A stretch of DNA of 64,000 nucleotides from Syncephalis fuscata (GCA_025786725.1 JAHLTZ010000029.1:62001-126000), one strand, 5' to 3'. Shown: positions 35,491 to 49,066, counted from the first letter of the stretch. Translations and numbers: made by a program. Notes: generated from the letters alone by a model not told the origin.

Positions 35491-38400
35491 TTACAACGTT
35501 GGTAAACGATCGTCGTAAAACTATATAGATTATTAATACAATGGTTAATATTAGTTAATAATACCATTATCTAACCTATTACTTACCTCATTCATTAGTG
35601 CAAATACATTGCCATCAGTAGATCTATTTTCACCATCCATCATGTCATCATCGTCATCATTATCTTCATTCTCACTTTCATCTAATTGATGTGTAGATGA
35701 CGATAATGATGGTGAAGTGACCATTTGTGTTAAAGGTCGATTGGATGAATATGAAGCTGTACTCGATCCTTCTACTTGTCCACTAACTGATGCGGTCATC
35801 TCAGATGCACCGTCATTGTCATCTGCACTGTATTACTATACTCGTGATAAGTGTTGTTGTCACGATGACTTGTCAAGTAGGGTGATTGAGTGGTAGGTAG
35901 CATAGTAGTATGCATATTTGATAGATCTGCTAATGTAGATTCTATATCTTGGTGTATACCATTATCTTCCAATGTGGGTCGAATATTAAATGTTGTCATA
36001 TGAAGTGATGGTTCAATTGAATTATTGGATTATTGGACCTATAACTAGCATTGCCACTTTCATTTAAACGATCTTCACTACGACTATTAAATTCATCAAA
36101 TTGGCGAGACGAGCGTTTAAGTGGCGGTAGCGTATTTGTTGCACTGCCTCGATCATACAGACTATTGTCATTACTAATGTTATTATGTTGATGACTTGTT
36201 GGCGAATAGCTTGTTGTAGCCGTTTGAGCTGCTTCGTTGTCCATAGTAACGCTGTCCTTTAGCATTGAATCATTAATGGATTCAGTTGAAAATGTACGTT
36301 GGTGCATTAAAGGATGAATTCGTGTTTGAGGAGATCCAATAGGTATATTGTCGCCGGGTGTATTGGCTGTTCTGGTCGATTGTCCACGTTGACTCATAGC
36401 CGATCTCAACGGGCGTTGTTGTCGTTGTCCACTGGGTGTAGTGTCACCTTGCAATCGGGTCAAGTAAAGTGAACCAGCCATATCTTCAGGTTCCCAGTCT
36501 GGATTATTGGCTTTAAAGTTAATAAATGACTTTTCCATTTTGCCTTCTTTTGATATGAAATGTTCATTGACTGCTTCAGAGGGTGCGCCATACTAAACAA
36601 TGTAATCAATAGTATTAGATTAGTAAATGTCATTGTTAGCACTTGTACACTAATTCAATCTATTCTACTTACACGAACATTGCCATGTCGTTTAAAATCA
36701 AACAAGGCAAAGCTACAAACATAGCCTACACCATCAACATGAACGGTAAATTCACGAAAAAGTCGACAATTTGCTGGCTGCATCCAGGCAGTGAGAACCA
36801 AAGAATAAACGGTGTAACCAGAACGGCAATGAGCTCCTGGATAAGCAGTGTGACTTTAAGATCAAATAGCTCACAGAATTGTCGTCGGACTTCGTCGGTA
36901 TGTAGTCGGTTACGCCATTCTCCAGGCAAATAGTGTGTCTCTGCCACTACAGCTCGTAGTGTTGCTTCTGGTTCAAACACAATATTTTCATCGGGAATAG
37001 CACCTCGGGCAATGGCAAATACTGTACCAAATAGACCGAGATAGAATGCTACTGAGCGATCTGAAGTAATGTAGAAATTAAGAAGCAATTCCTGATCTAT
37101 TATAGTCAATAGGAATAGTACAAGAGCAAAGGAGCCGGCAATAAACGAAACAAATCTGCAATATATTGTTAAGTACTATTAATATTTGTACATCCATTCA
37201 CTTACCGTGCTAAATGAGCCGTACTTTGACGTGGAAACTGATCCACATAACGATTAGCATCTTCAAGACTGCGATCAAGTCGCTTTTGAATAGATGTGGT
37301 AGTTCATCAAATTCACGGAACTTCCATCGAGCAAATCGAGTATACTGACGAGAACCAATAGCACTTGGATATTTATGATATTCCTATAGGTATATATAGT
37401 ATATACAGTATAAATAAATGGCCATATAACAATCATTAGTAATACTTACGGCAAAATAGCGGAAGAATAACATTAGTAACAAGTAGACAAATATAAATGG
37501 TGCACAGATAAAGTTAATAAATCCCATTGTAATAAATCGACGTCTTAGTCTATATAAATATGTTAATTTCAATTAGTTTAGAAATCGAATAAGCATAATT
37601 ACAAATTAGCTTACCCTTCAACAAGAACATGACGCTGAGAGTCACGTAAAAATGCCTTTTTTACTTGGCCATTCTCATCAAATGCATAATTAATTAGACA
37701 TAATTGCAGGTTCCATTCAACAGTTCGTGTTAACACAGGGCCACCAAGCATTGGTATGTACCGTAATGGTGCCGGTACCGTTAAATCCAACAAATCTTTG
37801 TTGATTAAAGCAATCATATAATTCTCTTTACGCAATATGCGATTACAAATATCATGAGCATTGATGCGCAACGATGGATGTGCATTAAGAATAGTGGGTG
37901 TTGTTTCGCGTAACTTGATAATACGCGATACAACTAAATTCCAATCAACAGTTTGCATATCACACTAAATTTGACGATATAAATATTAGATAAAGCTGTA
38001 AACTGTTTAAACGTAGCTTACATCGGGTATTTCAAGTAAAAACGTATAGAAATTATACATTTCAACCAATTTGCGTACATCATATACAAATACCAATAGT
38101 TTCCAACTCCAATAAAACCAAGCCGCTACGACAAAGAATTTCAACCATCCAGACATGCTAGAATAGTTGTATTAGCTTAAAAGTACATACAATACTATTA
38201 CTACTGCCAATACTTACTGGCTATTGCAGTTATCATAGACAGCATCGGATAGCGATTTACTTGTACGTAGTTTGCCATAATTGATGCAGCCCACAAGGAA
38301 TGTAGTAAATATAATGACAAATGCCAACATTCTACAGCCAGCTATTAGTAATAGGTAATATCAAATAAATGGTACTTACAAAAGGCTAAGAAGTCGATTC

Positions 38401-39059
38401 AGTAGAATACAATAGACGCCTTTGCCTTGATAGTAAGCATATACCTAATACAGCATTATTAGTATTGATAATAGCTATACCATTATTGAATTGTAACAAA
38501 CTTACTCGAGCGAAAAATGTGTCCAAATTATCGACATTGGTCCATTCGTAGATAGCTCGCTCACGACTTGATACACGAGAACGCCAATTGCGCAGTCCAT
38601 TGCCGAGACCACCACCATGTCTTATGCCATGCCCAAAAAATGACGGATCTTCATGCGACGATGATGCAACACGTTCATAGCGTTGATCGCCAAAACGTAA
38701 CCGACGTCCATTTGAATTGCGTTGTCGGTTAGTGCCATCATTATAATCATTTCGATCGGTAGATACGCCATTATTGCCATTATGATCGTCATCGTCGCCT
38801 AATGGGTTCATTTCTACCATTAATGAGGCTGGTGCTTCTAAATCGTCAACGTAATCTTTATAAGAATCAGATGTTCATGACCTACGCCTCTATGGCCATG
38901 TACTGAATTAGTAGCGCCAGTGGCCGGCCAATGTGATTGTTGTTGTTGTTGTTGTTGGTGCTGCTGGCGATAGGCCGCACGAAAAGGATAATCGTCGACG
39001 AATGCATAATAGGGAGTGTCTCCACTACCTGTTGCAGATAGTGGGTCACCCATAGCCAA
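35491..39059 (-). CDS. ATG9: Atg9, autophagy lipid scramblase
   Basis: A multi-exon minus-strand gene. The N-terminus is disordered with a poly-Gln run, then [34 protein letters not shown] and membrane helices. Next come [41 protein letters not shown]-type, [51 protein letters not shown] and [17 protein letters not shown]. These are the conserved Atg9 core segments. Atg9 vesicles seed the phagophore, and the protein scrambles lipids. A long Ser/Asn/Thr-rich C-terminal tail follows. The last exon, after GTAAGT at about 35594, reads FYDDRLPTL and stops at 35491-35493. At least three single-base losses (about 35826, 36754, 38873) and another break near 36040 interrupt otherwise continuous conserved frames. 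Confidence 0.93.
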
Positions 39060-40335
39060 AGCTATTCTATACGTTTGTAGTGAAAACTACAGATGATAAA
39101 CGAATACAAGTTATATTGAAGTGATGAACTTGAGCATATATTGAGTGATAAAGAACAGACGTAAGAAATAGGGAAAAGAGTAGAAGAGTGCAGGTACAAG
39201 TCGCCAGTAGTTGGTGGGCAGTAAACTATAATAATAACAACAATTTGCCAGTGTATGTAAGTGAGTTAGAGTAGAATAAGACACATGCGATAGAGAGAGT
39301 AGTCACGCGGAAACCAAACCAATAAAGACGACAATACTGAAACCACGTGCAATTGTAGTATGTCGAAAATAAGATAGAGCCACAAAATAGTGAAAGAGAA
39401 AGAAGTGCAATTGTATATGGTAGTGAAGGCAATTCAATACAATATGGCGCACCGATAAAGACAGTATAGAAAGAGAGAGAAAGCAAAAAGAGAGAAAAGA
39501 GAGAAAGAAAGAAACAAGTAAGCATATAGCGACTAACACTTAAGCTGAGTCAACGCAAATCATCCATAAAAGCAGGAGACTGTGACACTGCATAGTCACA
39601 TTGATTAGACATAGTATTACTCGTCTGTAATCATATAGATATTTCTAGACATGTGTATTACCTTGAACAATCATTATGCCCGATAAGCGTGAAGATCCAT
39701 TGTACTATATAATGAATAGCGTTAATTTATTACCATTCTATGATTTAAGGATCTATGCAGATAGTTACAGATAGGCAAGTATGGATTCACACACTTATTA
39801 GATATCATATGATTTCATTATAGCATTAATTAATTATATTATACTACTTTGTTACTAGCAAGAATGTTTAATTAAAAAGTATTTTGTTTGTTTAGTAACG
39901 CTATTTAGGTTGTATAGGTCAGTGTCAATTAATAGTAAATAAATAGAGTTATGCCATTATGATGCACAACATGATATATTGCTTTCTATTAAAATATTGT
40001 TAATAAATTGATGTAAATAAATAATGTAACATACTATTTGATTTCATTAAATATTTGAGGCCGATTATTATTGTTGTTGGCCATGTGTAGAAAGATTAAT
40101 GAATATTAATAGAAGCCATATGATTGCAACTCCATGTCATTCTGCATTTGTTGTTGTTGCATCTATGTACAGCATGGATTATTGCATCTGGATGGTCTGT
40201 TTCATTTTCTAATATTCTACTATTGTATTTAAAAGTAAAGGAATGAAATGGATAAATAAAATGTAAAAGTCAAAGTAAAACAGTTCATTTATTAAATAAT
40301 TTATTAATTCTTTTAACTTTATCTTTATTGTTATT
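39060..40335. promoter_or_regulatory. Divergent promoter region of ATG9 and LTO1
   Basis: The part next to ATG9 (39290-39520) is purine-rich on this strand (pyrimidine-rich in the ATG9 sense), like the leader upstream of DHH1. The rest is AT-rich. Hydrophobic ORFs here on the minus strand come from the CT-rich tract and look non-coding. Confidence 0.5.
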
Positions 40336-40861
40336 ATGGCTTTGATTGATTTGGACGATTTACTGAATCTCGAGGAACAGTATGTTACAATAGGTAATAG
40401 ACTATACTGATACGTGTATTAATGTCTTAATACAGATTCCTTGCGGTTGGCCAAGCAAATGGCCAACAAGATGGCGAACAACTGGTCTAGTTGAGGGTCG
40501 TTCATTAGGAAGACAAAAAGGTTTAGAGCTTGGTTTGGAACTAGGTTATTATACGGCATTTGTTGAATATTGGTTAGCACAAGTTAATAGTGAACCTTCT
40601 CTTTACTCTTCTCGGTAGTAAAAGTATTTATAAAGTATATATAAAGGAAACTATATACATTCTAATATATTCATATGTAGAGCTGCTAAACAATTAGCAT
40701 CATTAGCAACTGCTCTTGAAGCATTCCCTACTGAAAATCGATTAAATATAGATGCACTAGCACTACTAGATCGTATTCGTGCTAAATTTAAAACAATTTC
40801 TACAATTCTTGGTACACATCGTTTACAGTCATACGTAGAAACAACACCGCATCAGCATTAA
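40336..40861 (+). CDS. LTO1: Lto1 (ORAOV1-type) adaptor for Fe-S insertion into Rli1/ABCE1
   Basis: Three exons. The first is short (MALIDLDDLLNLEEQ). The second carries the family's periodic deca-GX3 motif: GQANGQQDGE, GLVEGRSLGRQKG, LELGLELGYYTAFVEYW. The last (from about 40680) is helical and ends TTPHQH at TAA 40859-40861. In yeast Lto1 works with Yae1 to deliver Fe-S clusters to the ribosome-recycling factor Rli1, usually through a C-terminal Trp. Here the C-terminus ends in His, not Trp. One base is missing near 40480, within the motif. The gene is short, as usual for the family. Confidence 0.85.
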
Positions 40862-40932
40862 ACTATTAATAAAGTAAATTACTATTTAATTATGATTTAT
40901 TCTATAATATTGATTAATAATCCAATATTTTG

Positions 40933-41346
40933 CTATTTATTATTTGTTGCTGGTTTGGAAGATGATTGTTGTTGTTGTTGCTGTGTATTTTTTGATTCAT
41001 TGTCAAAGCCTAAATTCTTCATATGATCCTGTTCCATTAATCCGCTATTCATTTAAATAAATACTTAATCTCTATTAATTATATTAATACAACCTACTGA
41101 TTCATACGGCATTTTAAATAAGCTTTCGATAAGTCGCGACATGCCTCAATAGACTGATTGTTCTGACGTAAACATGTCATATATCGTTGCATATCTTCAC
41201 GACAATCACCTAAACAAAGGGTCACTACAAAAGATCGCTATTTACTACTTTCTAATTAGCCCACCGTAATGATCTAACGGAAAGCTGCCTCTTTCTGGAG
41301 GTGTAGGCTTAAATGTACTCGATGTAGGTGGCGCACCGAAACTCAT
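40933..41346 (-). CDS. COX19: Cox19, twin CX9C protein of the mitochondrial intermembrane space
   Basis: Three exons. MSFGAPP begins a proline-rich start, then PPERGSFPLDH, which is diagnostic of Cox19. After an intron come CREDMQRYMTC and CRDLSKAYLKC, a pair of CX9C motifs, then KCRMNQ. After a second intron SGLMEQDHMKNLGFD follows. Cox19 is oxidised by Mia40 in the intermembrane space and takes part in copper delivery to cytochrome oxidase. The tail after the conserved part is Gln/Ser-rich and ends at TAG 40933-40935. Frame intact. Confidence 0.93.
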
Positions 41347-41555
41347 TGTGGTTTGTAATTCAATAATAAAATAAAAATCGTGGTAATTAGACAAAAAAGC
41401 ACAACCAATAGTATTCATTAATTAGTTAATTAAATATTAACATTCTCACACTATGGCGTACAATAATTAGTCAGTATTTTTGACTTGCCTGTCACTTTGT
41501 TCTTCCATTTAGTTGCTATTAACGCTAGCGAGTCAGTCAGGTTATCTTATCAGCA

Positions 41556-43048
41556 ATGTCGCCAACTAATGTAGCTATTACCTGCCGGTATGCATTGGTG
41601 ATTTGGAGCCTATAGCCCAACTATGCTTAGTCGTAATGCATGGGACTATTATGCGTCAGGGGCCGATGAAATGATAACGCTTCGAGAGAATGAACGCGCC
41701 TTTAGCCGGTAAGTTGAACAGTTATCGAATAGAGCCATTAAAGTAACACTATTACTGGGTAGACTACGTATTAAGCCACATGTGCTTCGTGACGTATCAA
41801 ACATAAGCATGGCAACCACTATTCTTGGTGATAATATTGCTGTCCTATTGGAGCAGCACCTACAGCCATGCAACGTATGGCTAATGTAGATGGCGAGGAG
41901 GCAACAGCCCGCGGTAATTAGTATACCACTACGACGACAGGGTAATTAATCTAATTTATTAGCTTGTGCCAATCTACGTATGCCAATGATTTTATCATCA
42001 TGGGCCACGACAAGTCTTGAAGATGTAGCGAAGGCAGGACGGGCCACCAAGATTAGTGAAGAGATGCGTGCATCGGTTGGAGAATCAATACGGTGGTTCC
42101 AGCTCTATGTCTATAAAGATAGAAAGGTGACGCGCCGACTTGTAGAACGGGCAGCGGCATCTGGCTATAAAGCCTTGGCCGTGACCGTTGATACACCATT
42201 CCTAGGTCGTCGTCGGGCTGATATTCGGTAAATAATAGCCGTCAAATTAACCGTGTGCTAATTAGCTATTTAAACCTAATAGCAATAAATTTAAATTGCC
42301 TAGTCATTTGAAATTGGCCAATTTCTCTGAGGATGATAAACAGCACGTTGGCACTAATCCTGGTGAACCACAACAAGATTCTGGTTTGGCCACTTATGTG
42401 GCTGAGCAGATTGATCCCACGCTTAGTTGGAAGGACATTGCTTGGTTAAAGACCATTACTCATTTACCTATTATTGTAAAGGGTGTACTTACAGCTGAAG
42501 ATGCTCAACTGGCTGTACAGGCTGGTGTTTCCGGTATTATTGTTAGTAATCACGGAGGTCGTCAACTTGATGGTGTATCCCCTACAGTAAGTTTTATAAA
42601 CTACCTATTATAAAACATAGCTAATATATACATATATGTTTAATATACATATATAGATTGATGCATTGACTGAGGTAGTTGAAGCAGTTAATGGCAAAGT
42701 AGAGGTTTATTTAGATGGCGGTGTACGTCGTGGCAACGATATCTTTAAGGCTATTGCTTTAGGTGCTAAGCTGTATTTGTTGGCCGTCCTATTCTATGGG
42801 GACTGGCCTATAACGTAAGTGACTAGTAATCCATACTAATAACAAATAGTAATACATTGCTATAAAGGGAGAAGAAGGCGTTAAATGGGTTCTTCGTATT
42901 CTTGAAGATGAATTCAAACTGTGTATGACACTAGCAGGTAAGTAGAAAGTATTTATATAACAGTTTACTAATAATTATAGGCTGTCGATCTATTGCCGAG
43001 ATTACCAAGGATAAAGTGGGCTATACTTCGGTGGTTGCTCATCTTTAA
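41556..43048 (+). CDS. FMN-dependent alpha-hydroxy-acid oxidase/dehydrogenase
   Basis: About seven exons. Segments in order: [37 protein letters not shown], the FMN-binding [61 protein letters not shown], and [20 protein letters not shown] with the conserved lysine. Then [10 protein letters not shown] with the catalytic histidine and arginine, [28 protein letters not shown] and [13 protein letters not shown]. The family oxidises glycolate, lactate or longer 2-hydroxy acids. There is no cytochrome b2 domain, so it is not the mitochondrial lactate:cytochrome c type. The last three residues, AHL, fit the loose PTS1 consensus. Four single bases seem missing (about 41584, 41622, 41846, 42770). Confidence 0.92.
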
Positions 43049-43193
43049 TATCTACCATAATAAACAATTAATATCCATAACTGTTGTTACCATTACTGTT
43101 ATAAATATAAATGAAATGTCATTAATAAAAGTAAAAGTAAAGTAAAGTAATAGTTTGTTTATTAGATATGCTTTAATAACTAGCATGTCATAA

Positions 43194-45821
43194 TTAATTT
43201 GAAATACCCAAATCCTTTGCCTAGTTACAGTATAGTATAGAATAAGTATATATTGTTGTTATTAATAACATTTTTATAACTTACAATCATTCGAGATGCA
43301 ATAGGATGATATTCATCACGGTTCTTCAAAAAAGTATCTTTGGCCAATTGACTATCCACTTTATTGAGCCCACTATTAAATATAATAATGATTAATATCA
43401 TTACGATTATGTATATAATACTAGTAAACTACTTACCGGTAAAGTGGACGAACGTATTTCATACGTCCTTGTTCTTCTAGGAAAGTAACAACATGTGGAT
43501 AGATGGGCGAGTAGGCAGCACTTAGACATAACATTTGCCAAGCAAATCGTACTTCACAATTGGTAACTTCTGTCAATCCGTAGATCTTATCCATAGCGGC
43601 CAATTTATCCGCAGGCAATGATGGATACTCAGATAACTTGTCAAAGAAAGCAACTAATTAAATAGAACAGTTAATATTATGTTATGTAATAGTTGCTTAG
43701 TAAATATAATTACCTTTTTGACTAGATGAAAAATCTTTAATATCATTAGGAGAAAAATCCAGTTTATCGCTATTACGTGCAGCATCCCAACTAACATATT
43801 ATGTTAGTATATTCATTTAATATAGCCATCTACTTACCGATTAGCAAGAGAGATACACGCTTCAGCCAATGATGTATCAAACTCATTAGTCACTGGTGGC
43901 TTTTATTTAATAAACAAATGGTTAGCCATTCTATTTACTTAATCACTATTGCTACTTACCATACCAGTGCCTTTAATCCAAGCATGCCAATCAACTTGAT
44001 CAAGTACTTTAACCTTTTCATCTCCATGATGTTTACGCATATATTCATATAAGAACAACTTCCAATCATTAGTATCAATTGATTGACCTGCAAATCGTTC
44101 GACATACGCCTTCATATAAGGCTCAAATACAGAAGGGCCGCCTAATAACTGTTCAAGATAATAGAGTAGATTATAGCCTTTCTCGTATGGTACAGTAGAG
44201 AATGCATCATCTGGATCGGCTCCTTCAAGATCTGGACATAAAGCAGTAAATGGATGGTCTGGTCCATACTCGTCAATATCTGTCTTCAAATCTTTTAGAC
44301 CGAGAATTGACGAGAATTGACGGTCGGCCTCAGAGTGTAGTCGGCCAATGATCTTTCTTTCAATAAACATGGTCCAGCCTTCATTTAGCCAGAAATGCTC
44401 CCAGTTCTTTGTGGTCACTAAATTGCCCATCCAACTATGAGCAATTTCATGGGCCACCACGTCTACAAGTGATCGGTCACCCGCCAATAAAGTAGGGGTT
44501 ACAAAGGTTAAACAAGGATTCTCCATACCACCATAAGGGAATGAGCTAGGCAGTACAAGCAAGTCGTAGCGTCCCCATTCATAAGGTGTTAATAAAGATT
44601 CACCAGTAGCGATAAAGCGCTCTGTATCAACAAATTCCCAAGCGGCCTTTTCAACCACTTCAGGCTCTGACCAAACAGTTGATCGTGGACCAATTTCTCG
44701 TCCTTCGATATTACCAACTGCCAAAGCAACTAGATAAGAAGGCATACTTGTACGCTGTTCAAATCGATAGGTCACTGATTGGCCATCACTTGATACTTCC
44801 TGGCCGACATTCAATGCACTCATAAGTGCACGTAATGGTTTGGGTGTATGAATATTGGCCGAATAAGTCAGCTTGATGCCTGGTGAATCTTGAACAGGCG
44901 CCATACTACGTGCATGAATCTAAATAAACTATTAGTCATATTCTATTAACCAGTTGGTGTCACTTACTGCTTGCATTGTGTAAATAAATATGGATGTTGT
45001 TTACCAACAGTTTGCCTAAATACACGTATTGTTTAATTAGCTACTTATTATCGTATGGCTGTAAAGACTAACATGGGCGTAAGCCATTGAAGCGCACTAG
45101 CTTCACGAGTAGTCTCATATTCCACTACTAGATCAAGTTTATCGTCGACTTTATATTCTTTAGGCAATTGAATACGCAATGGTGTGCCATATCGATGATC
45201 TTTATCGCCTAATTCAAACTAAATAGTATACTGTTGATAAATAGACCGTTGTTATAATAAACTGTAGGGTACCTTTAATGGCTCTGCATGGTCAAGCAAT
45301 GATACATTTTTAATATTTAAAGCATTGGTATCCAACGTTACGGTCGATACGCCTTCCTTGACCGCTTGTAACGATAGTCGACTCGTACCGGCGAGTATTT
45401 TACGACTAAAGTCAACGTTTAAATCCAAATGCAGGTGGCGAGTTTGGATTTCATCTGTATTAGCAAACGAATTGGGATCCATGGTATCGAACGGCAAAAT
45501 GCGTGTGGTAGAAGATGACAGAGACGCCAATGAAGAGGAGGACGCGGCCCGTCGAAGTAATAATTGATAGAATGTACGACAGCAAGCACAGTGGTCGGCG
45601 TGGATAGAGTGACGCGATCGAGGCAAAGCAGCAAAGGTGGCAGTTAAAGAAGAGTCGTTCGAGTGAGTCGATAGGCGTTTTACAGTGGTAGTGGTGCCTA
45701 AATTCGACGAGCCATGGACGTCATGGTAACCTTTTGTAACAGTGCTGTCAAAACAAGAAAGCCAGCGTCGGTTAATAAATCGCATACGTGGCGCTTTCAA
45801 CGGTAAGCAGAACAGTCCCAT
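43194..45821 (-). CDS. Leukotriene A4 hydrolase/aminopeptidase (M1 family)
   Basis: The conserved protein begins at the ATG near 45483 (MDPNSFANTDE). An in-frame upstream ATG at 45821 adds about 113 Ser/Arg/Thr-rich residues, which could be a mitochondrial presequence or a misreading. Later exons give LVLPSSFPYGGMENPCLTF (GGMEN exopeptidase motif), VAHEIAHSWMGN (two zinc histidines), WLNEGWTMFIERK (third zinc ligand), VPYEKGYNLLYYLE and a C-terminal helical domain (PLYRGLNKVDSQ). It ends HPIASRMI, then, after a last intron, AKDLGISN at the stop (43194-43196). The family combines zinc aminopeptidase and, in animals, epoxide hydrolase activity. Fungal members cleave tripeptides and dipeptides. 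The conserved frame is intact. Confidence 0.93.
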
Positions 45822-46025
45822 GGTGATATAAGAAAGAAAGCGAAAAGAGAATTAATAGTACTTTTTGTTAATGCATCATTTAATAACCTATCTATATTAA
45901 TAATATAAAACATATTGCTCTAATTAATATTAAAAGTTTCTTTATTAATATCATTATAAATGATAAATAGCGTAATTTAAAATACATTAGAGTCATGATT
46001 AAGTAAACTGAGTTTATTATTATTG

Positions 46026-46558
46026 TTATGATGGTAATGGTGCTTCAGTATTTGCTTTCCAATCCGCTTCACCAGAGGCCAATACTTCTTTCTTCCAAAT
46101 AGGCACTCGTTCTTTTAGCGTATCAATAATAAAAGTAGTTGCTTCAAGTGCTGCATGTCGGTGTACTGAGGAAACGGCAATAACTACGCTTGTTTCACCG
46201 ACAGGAACTAGACCTGTCCGATGCCAGACACCAATTCGATGGAGCGACCACTTCATTCGTGCTTCTTGGCCAATCTTGCGTAATTCGGCTACAGCCATTG
46301 GCACATACGCTTCATACTCAAGACGAACTACACTTTTTCCTACAATAGGCTTTAGTTTGCTATCTATAACGATAGTTTGCTATTTGCATTGCAATTACCT
46401 TCAAAACTATCGCGTGTTGTACCTGAGAATGTTACCACAGCACCAGCAGTGTCGTCGGCAACTTGCCGTGCTAGTGGTTCCAATTCCAATAGGTCAGGAG
46501 TGACTACATAGATGTCCTCTATCGCATTAGTAGTCGTGGCAGCTGCTGTTGTCGTCAT
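46026..46558 (-). CDS. Molybdopterin synthase catalytic (large) subunit, MoaE/MOCS2B
   Basis: Two exons (46399-46558 and 46026-46363) with a 35-nt intron. VVTFSGTTRDSFEG, LEYEAYVPMA, WHRTGLVPVGETSVVIAVSS, VHRHAALEATTF, RVPIWKKEVL and WKANTEAPLPS follow the MoaE family order. The arginine and histidine of VHRHAA and the lysines of IWKKE are the conserved active-site region. The heterotetramer with MoaD adds the dithiolene sulfurs to precursor Z for molybdenum cofactor. The small subunit is not in this window. Frame intact. Confidence 0.93.
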
Positions 46559-46934
46559 AGTTGATGACTATACTAAAGAATTGAATAAATGTATAGAAAA
46601 GGCTGTTTTACTATCAGTAAATTGATTGATCTTATTATTATAGTGTAATAATACGTAGACACGACAATAATTGATCATTATCGCGCTACAAACACAAATG
46701 GCTACACTTATTTTGATTTATTAATATCAATAATTTTATAGTTGGTGTATTTATATTTCTTTTATGTTTAAAGCGTTAACAGTACTCTATTGTTATAAAA
46801 TAATAATAAACAATATATTGTAATGAATAGTATACTAGACTGTTTAATATTAAAACAAAATGCTTAATAGTATGAAATGACATATAACACAATCCAGCAC
46901 ATCTCATTGTATTATATTATTATCATTCTCTTAT

Positions 46935-49066
46935 TTAAAGTTCCTCTCGTTTCGTATTGCTATCGTCATCTTCATTGGCATCGTTGTCGTCGTTGCTATC
47001 CTCATTTGGGAGCAGATTTGCTAAAAAGTCTTTTGAGAATAAATCGTCTATACCATTTGTCTTGCCCAAAGACTTCAGCAATTTCTGATACGTATTTTGC
47101 AGTTGATTCAAGGTATCTAAACATGGTTGTTTTAGTAAATATATTAATATACTTTTTATAATCAATACTAACCTTCCTGATCATGCATATCATTTTCTTC
47201 GTCCTCTGTACCAAATGGTTTAAATTGAAGCTTACCATCATTATCAAGATATGCTGCTACAGGTTTAAATAAATTTGTTAAAAGATCATTGTTTGTTTCC
47301 TCGCTCGTCTCTTCGCCTTCTTTATCACTATCTTTTTCTTTGTTGCCGCGTTTAAAAGTTGCCGGTCGCTTTGCCGTATCCATCTTCTTTTTATTCTTTG
47401 TCTGTTGCTTTGACGACTTTGGTTGCAGTACATCCTTTAGTAGTTTTAGTTGCTGTTGTACAACCTGTTCCAATTGCTTAGAGACATCTTTTAATGAATC
47501 TGTCTTCTTTTGATCTTTAGTGCCTGTAGCAATACCAGACCTTGTTGGCTTTCCTGTCTTGACTTTTGGTATTGGCTTGCCTTTTAATGTTTTGGCATTC
47601 CCGGATGGCTCGTCTTTGTTTGACAATTGTTGTAGATTTTGTTTAGATTTTGGTATACTATTACTAGGTTTTTTAAGAGGTTGTTTTAATTTGGTATTTG
47701 GTGATTTATCAGCTTCAGTGTTGCTGCTGCTGCTGCTGCTGCTGTTTCTTTGATATTTTTCTTATTAATTCGTGCATGAGCTCGTTCTTTGGCTCGCAAA
47801 TAAACCTCGTCTTTAACTACTAGCTGGCAGTTAATTTTATCAGCTTCACCGCGTTGTACACCAGCAAATACTGGGTCTTGGCATAGTCGTGGTGTATGTA
47901 CAATCATTACATAACGACAAGTGCCGGGTTCATCAGCATACGATATCTTTTCTCCTTCCTGTTGATTGCAAAAGAACTGGTCCACTATATAAGACGCTAG
48001 TAGTATTTAATTCATTATTACTTACCTGTACTTCAATACTACGCTGTTTGCCAGTCAAATCGCAAATAGAACCACCTGTCCAATGCTGTGTTAGAAAGCG
48101 CCGTTCTCCCGAAAGATCCGGGGCAGTGGCACCATCTCGATTGCCCGACACGGCTGTCGCACTTTCACTTTGACCATTTGAAGATACATCCACTGCGGCA
48201 GTGTCATCCGATTCAAAGCTCACTGGCCCACTTATAACATCATTTGTTGTTATTGGAATACGTTTGCTGTATTTTCCTAATTCATGAGTTACTGCCTCAT
48301 CTGTATCATCGATCGGCTCGTGAATTTGTCGAATGGATTTTCCATAACAGAATTCATAAGTCCACCAGCCTTGATTCTAACAATCAGTTTTAGTCAAGTA
48401 TTTTTAAATCACTCCTATTAGCACCAATAATTACATTATAAATACAACTGCCAGCCATGGGTTCTAAAAGTTTGGTAGCATTTTGAACACGCTCCGCTTC
48501 TAATTCAGCCTCGCTCTTTGGTTTCTTGTCTATTAATATGTCCTTGCTTCCTGATGATTCTTCTGCAGTTGATGGTGTACTCGTGTTCAATTTCTTGGCT
48601 AATAAAGGGGGAACGCGGCAAATATATCGCTGTTTTGTTCCCATACGCATCATGAATTGCTCGCTCGGCTTTAGAAAACGCTGCAAAAACTGTTAATAAT
48701 TGTAGCAATATTATTAATGATTATACTTACTGATGCATCATCTATATCATCTGGAGTTGTCTAGTCATGCAGTTTCTATTAAACTAATAGCCAGCATTTT
48801 TATTGTACATTAATACTAACCTGTACCAATGGTTTGGGATATAATTTAGATAGTTGACTTTCAGAAATAATAGATTCCTCAAAGTGCATATTGTAACGAG
48901 GACGTGCTCCTATATCCTCGATAAATGTAGGGATATTCGTCGTGCTGCGGTATTTAACGGTAGCTTCTGCTTCTACTTTGGGAGAAGAGGTAGAGGACCA
49001 TAGCGTCAACGCGATGACCGTTAATCGCCATAGAGCTGGACGATTACACGTATATTTGTTTTGCAT
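46935..49066 (-). CDS. YOS9: Yos9/OS-9 lectin of ER-associated degradation
   Basis: The start at 49066 (MQNKYTCNRPALWRLTVIAL) gives a signal peptide; an ATG at 49084 lies six codons earlier. Next comes the MRH lectin domain, with RYICRVPPLL upstream, then GWWTYEFCYGKSIRQIHE, FLTQHWTGGSICDLTGKQRS, QFFCNQQEG and DEPGTCRYVMIVHTPRLC. The Q/R/E/Y residues of these segments form the mannose-binding site that reads trimmed N-glycans in the Hrd1 pathway. A long Lys/Asp-rich C-terminal region follows and ends KREEL. REEL fits the ER-retention pattern [KRHQSA]-[DENQ]-E-L, as expected for a luminal Yos9. Several introns. One base seems missing after a poly-Ala run near 47720. Confidence 0.92.

Noticed and set aside
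39226-39539. Two overlapping Leu/Ser/Phe-rich minus-strand ORFs
   Set aside because: Translation of the pyrimidine-rich ATG9 leader; no Met-to-stop homology.
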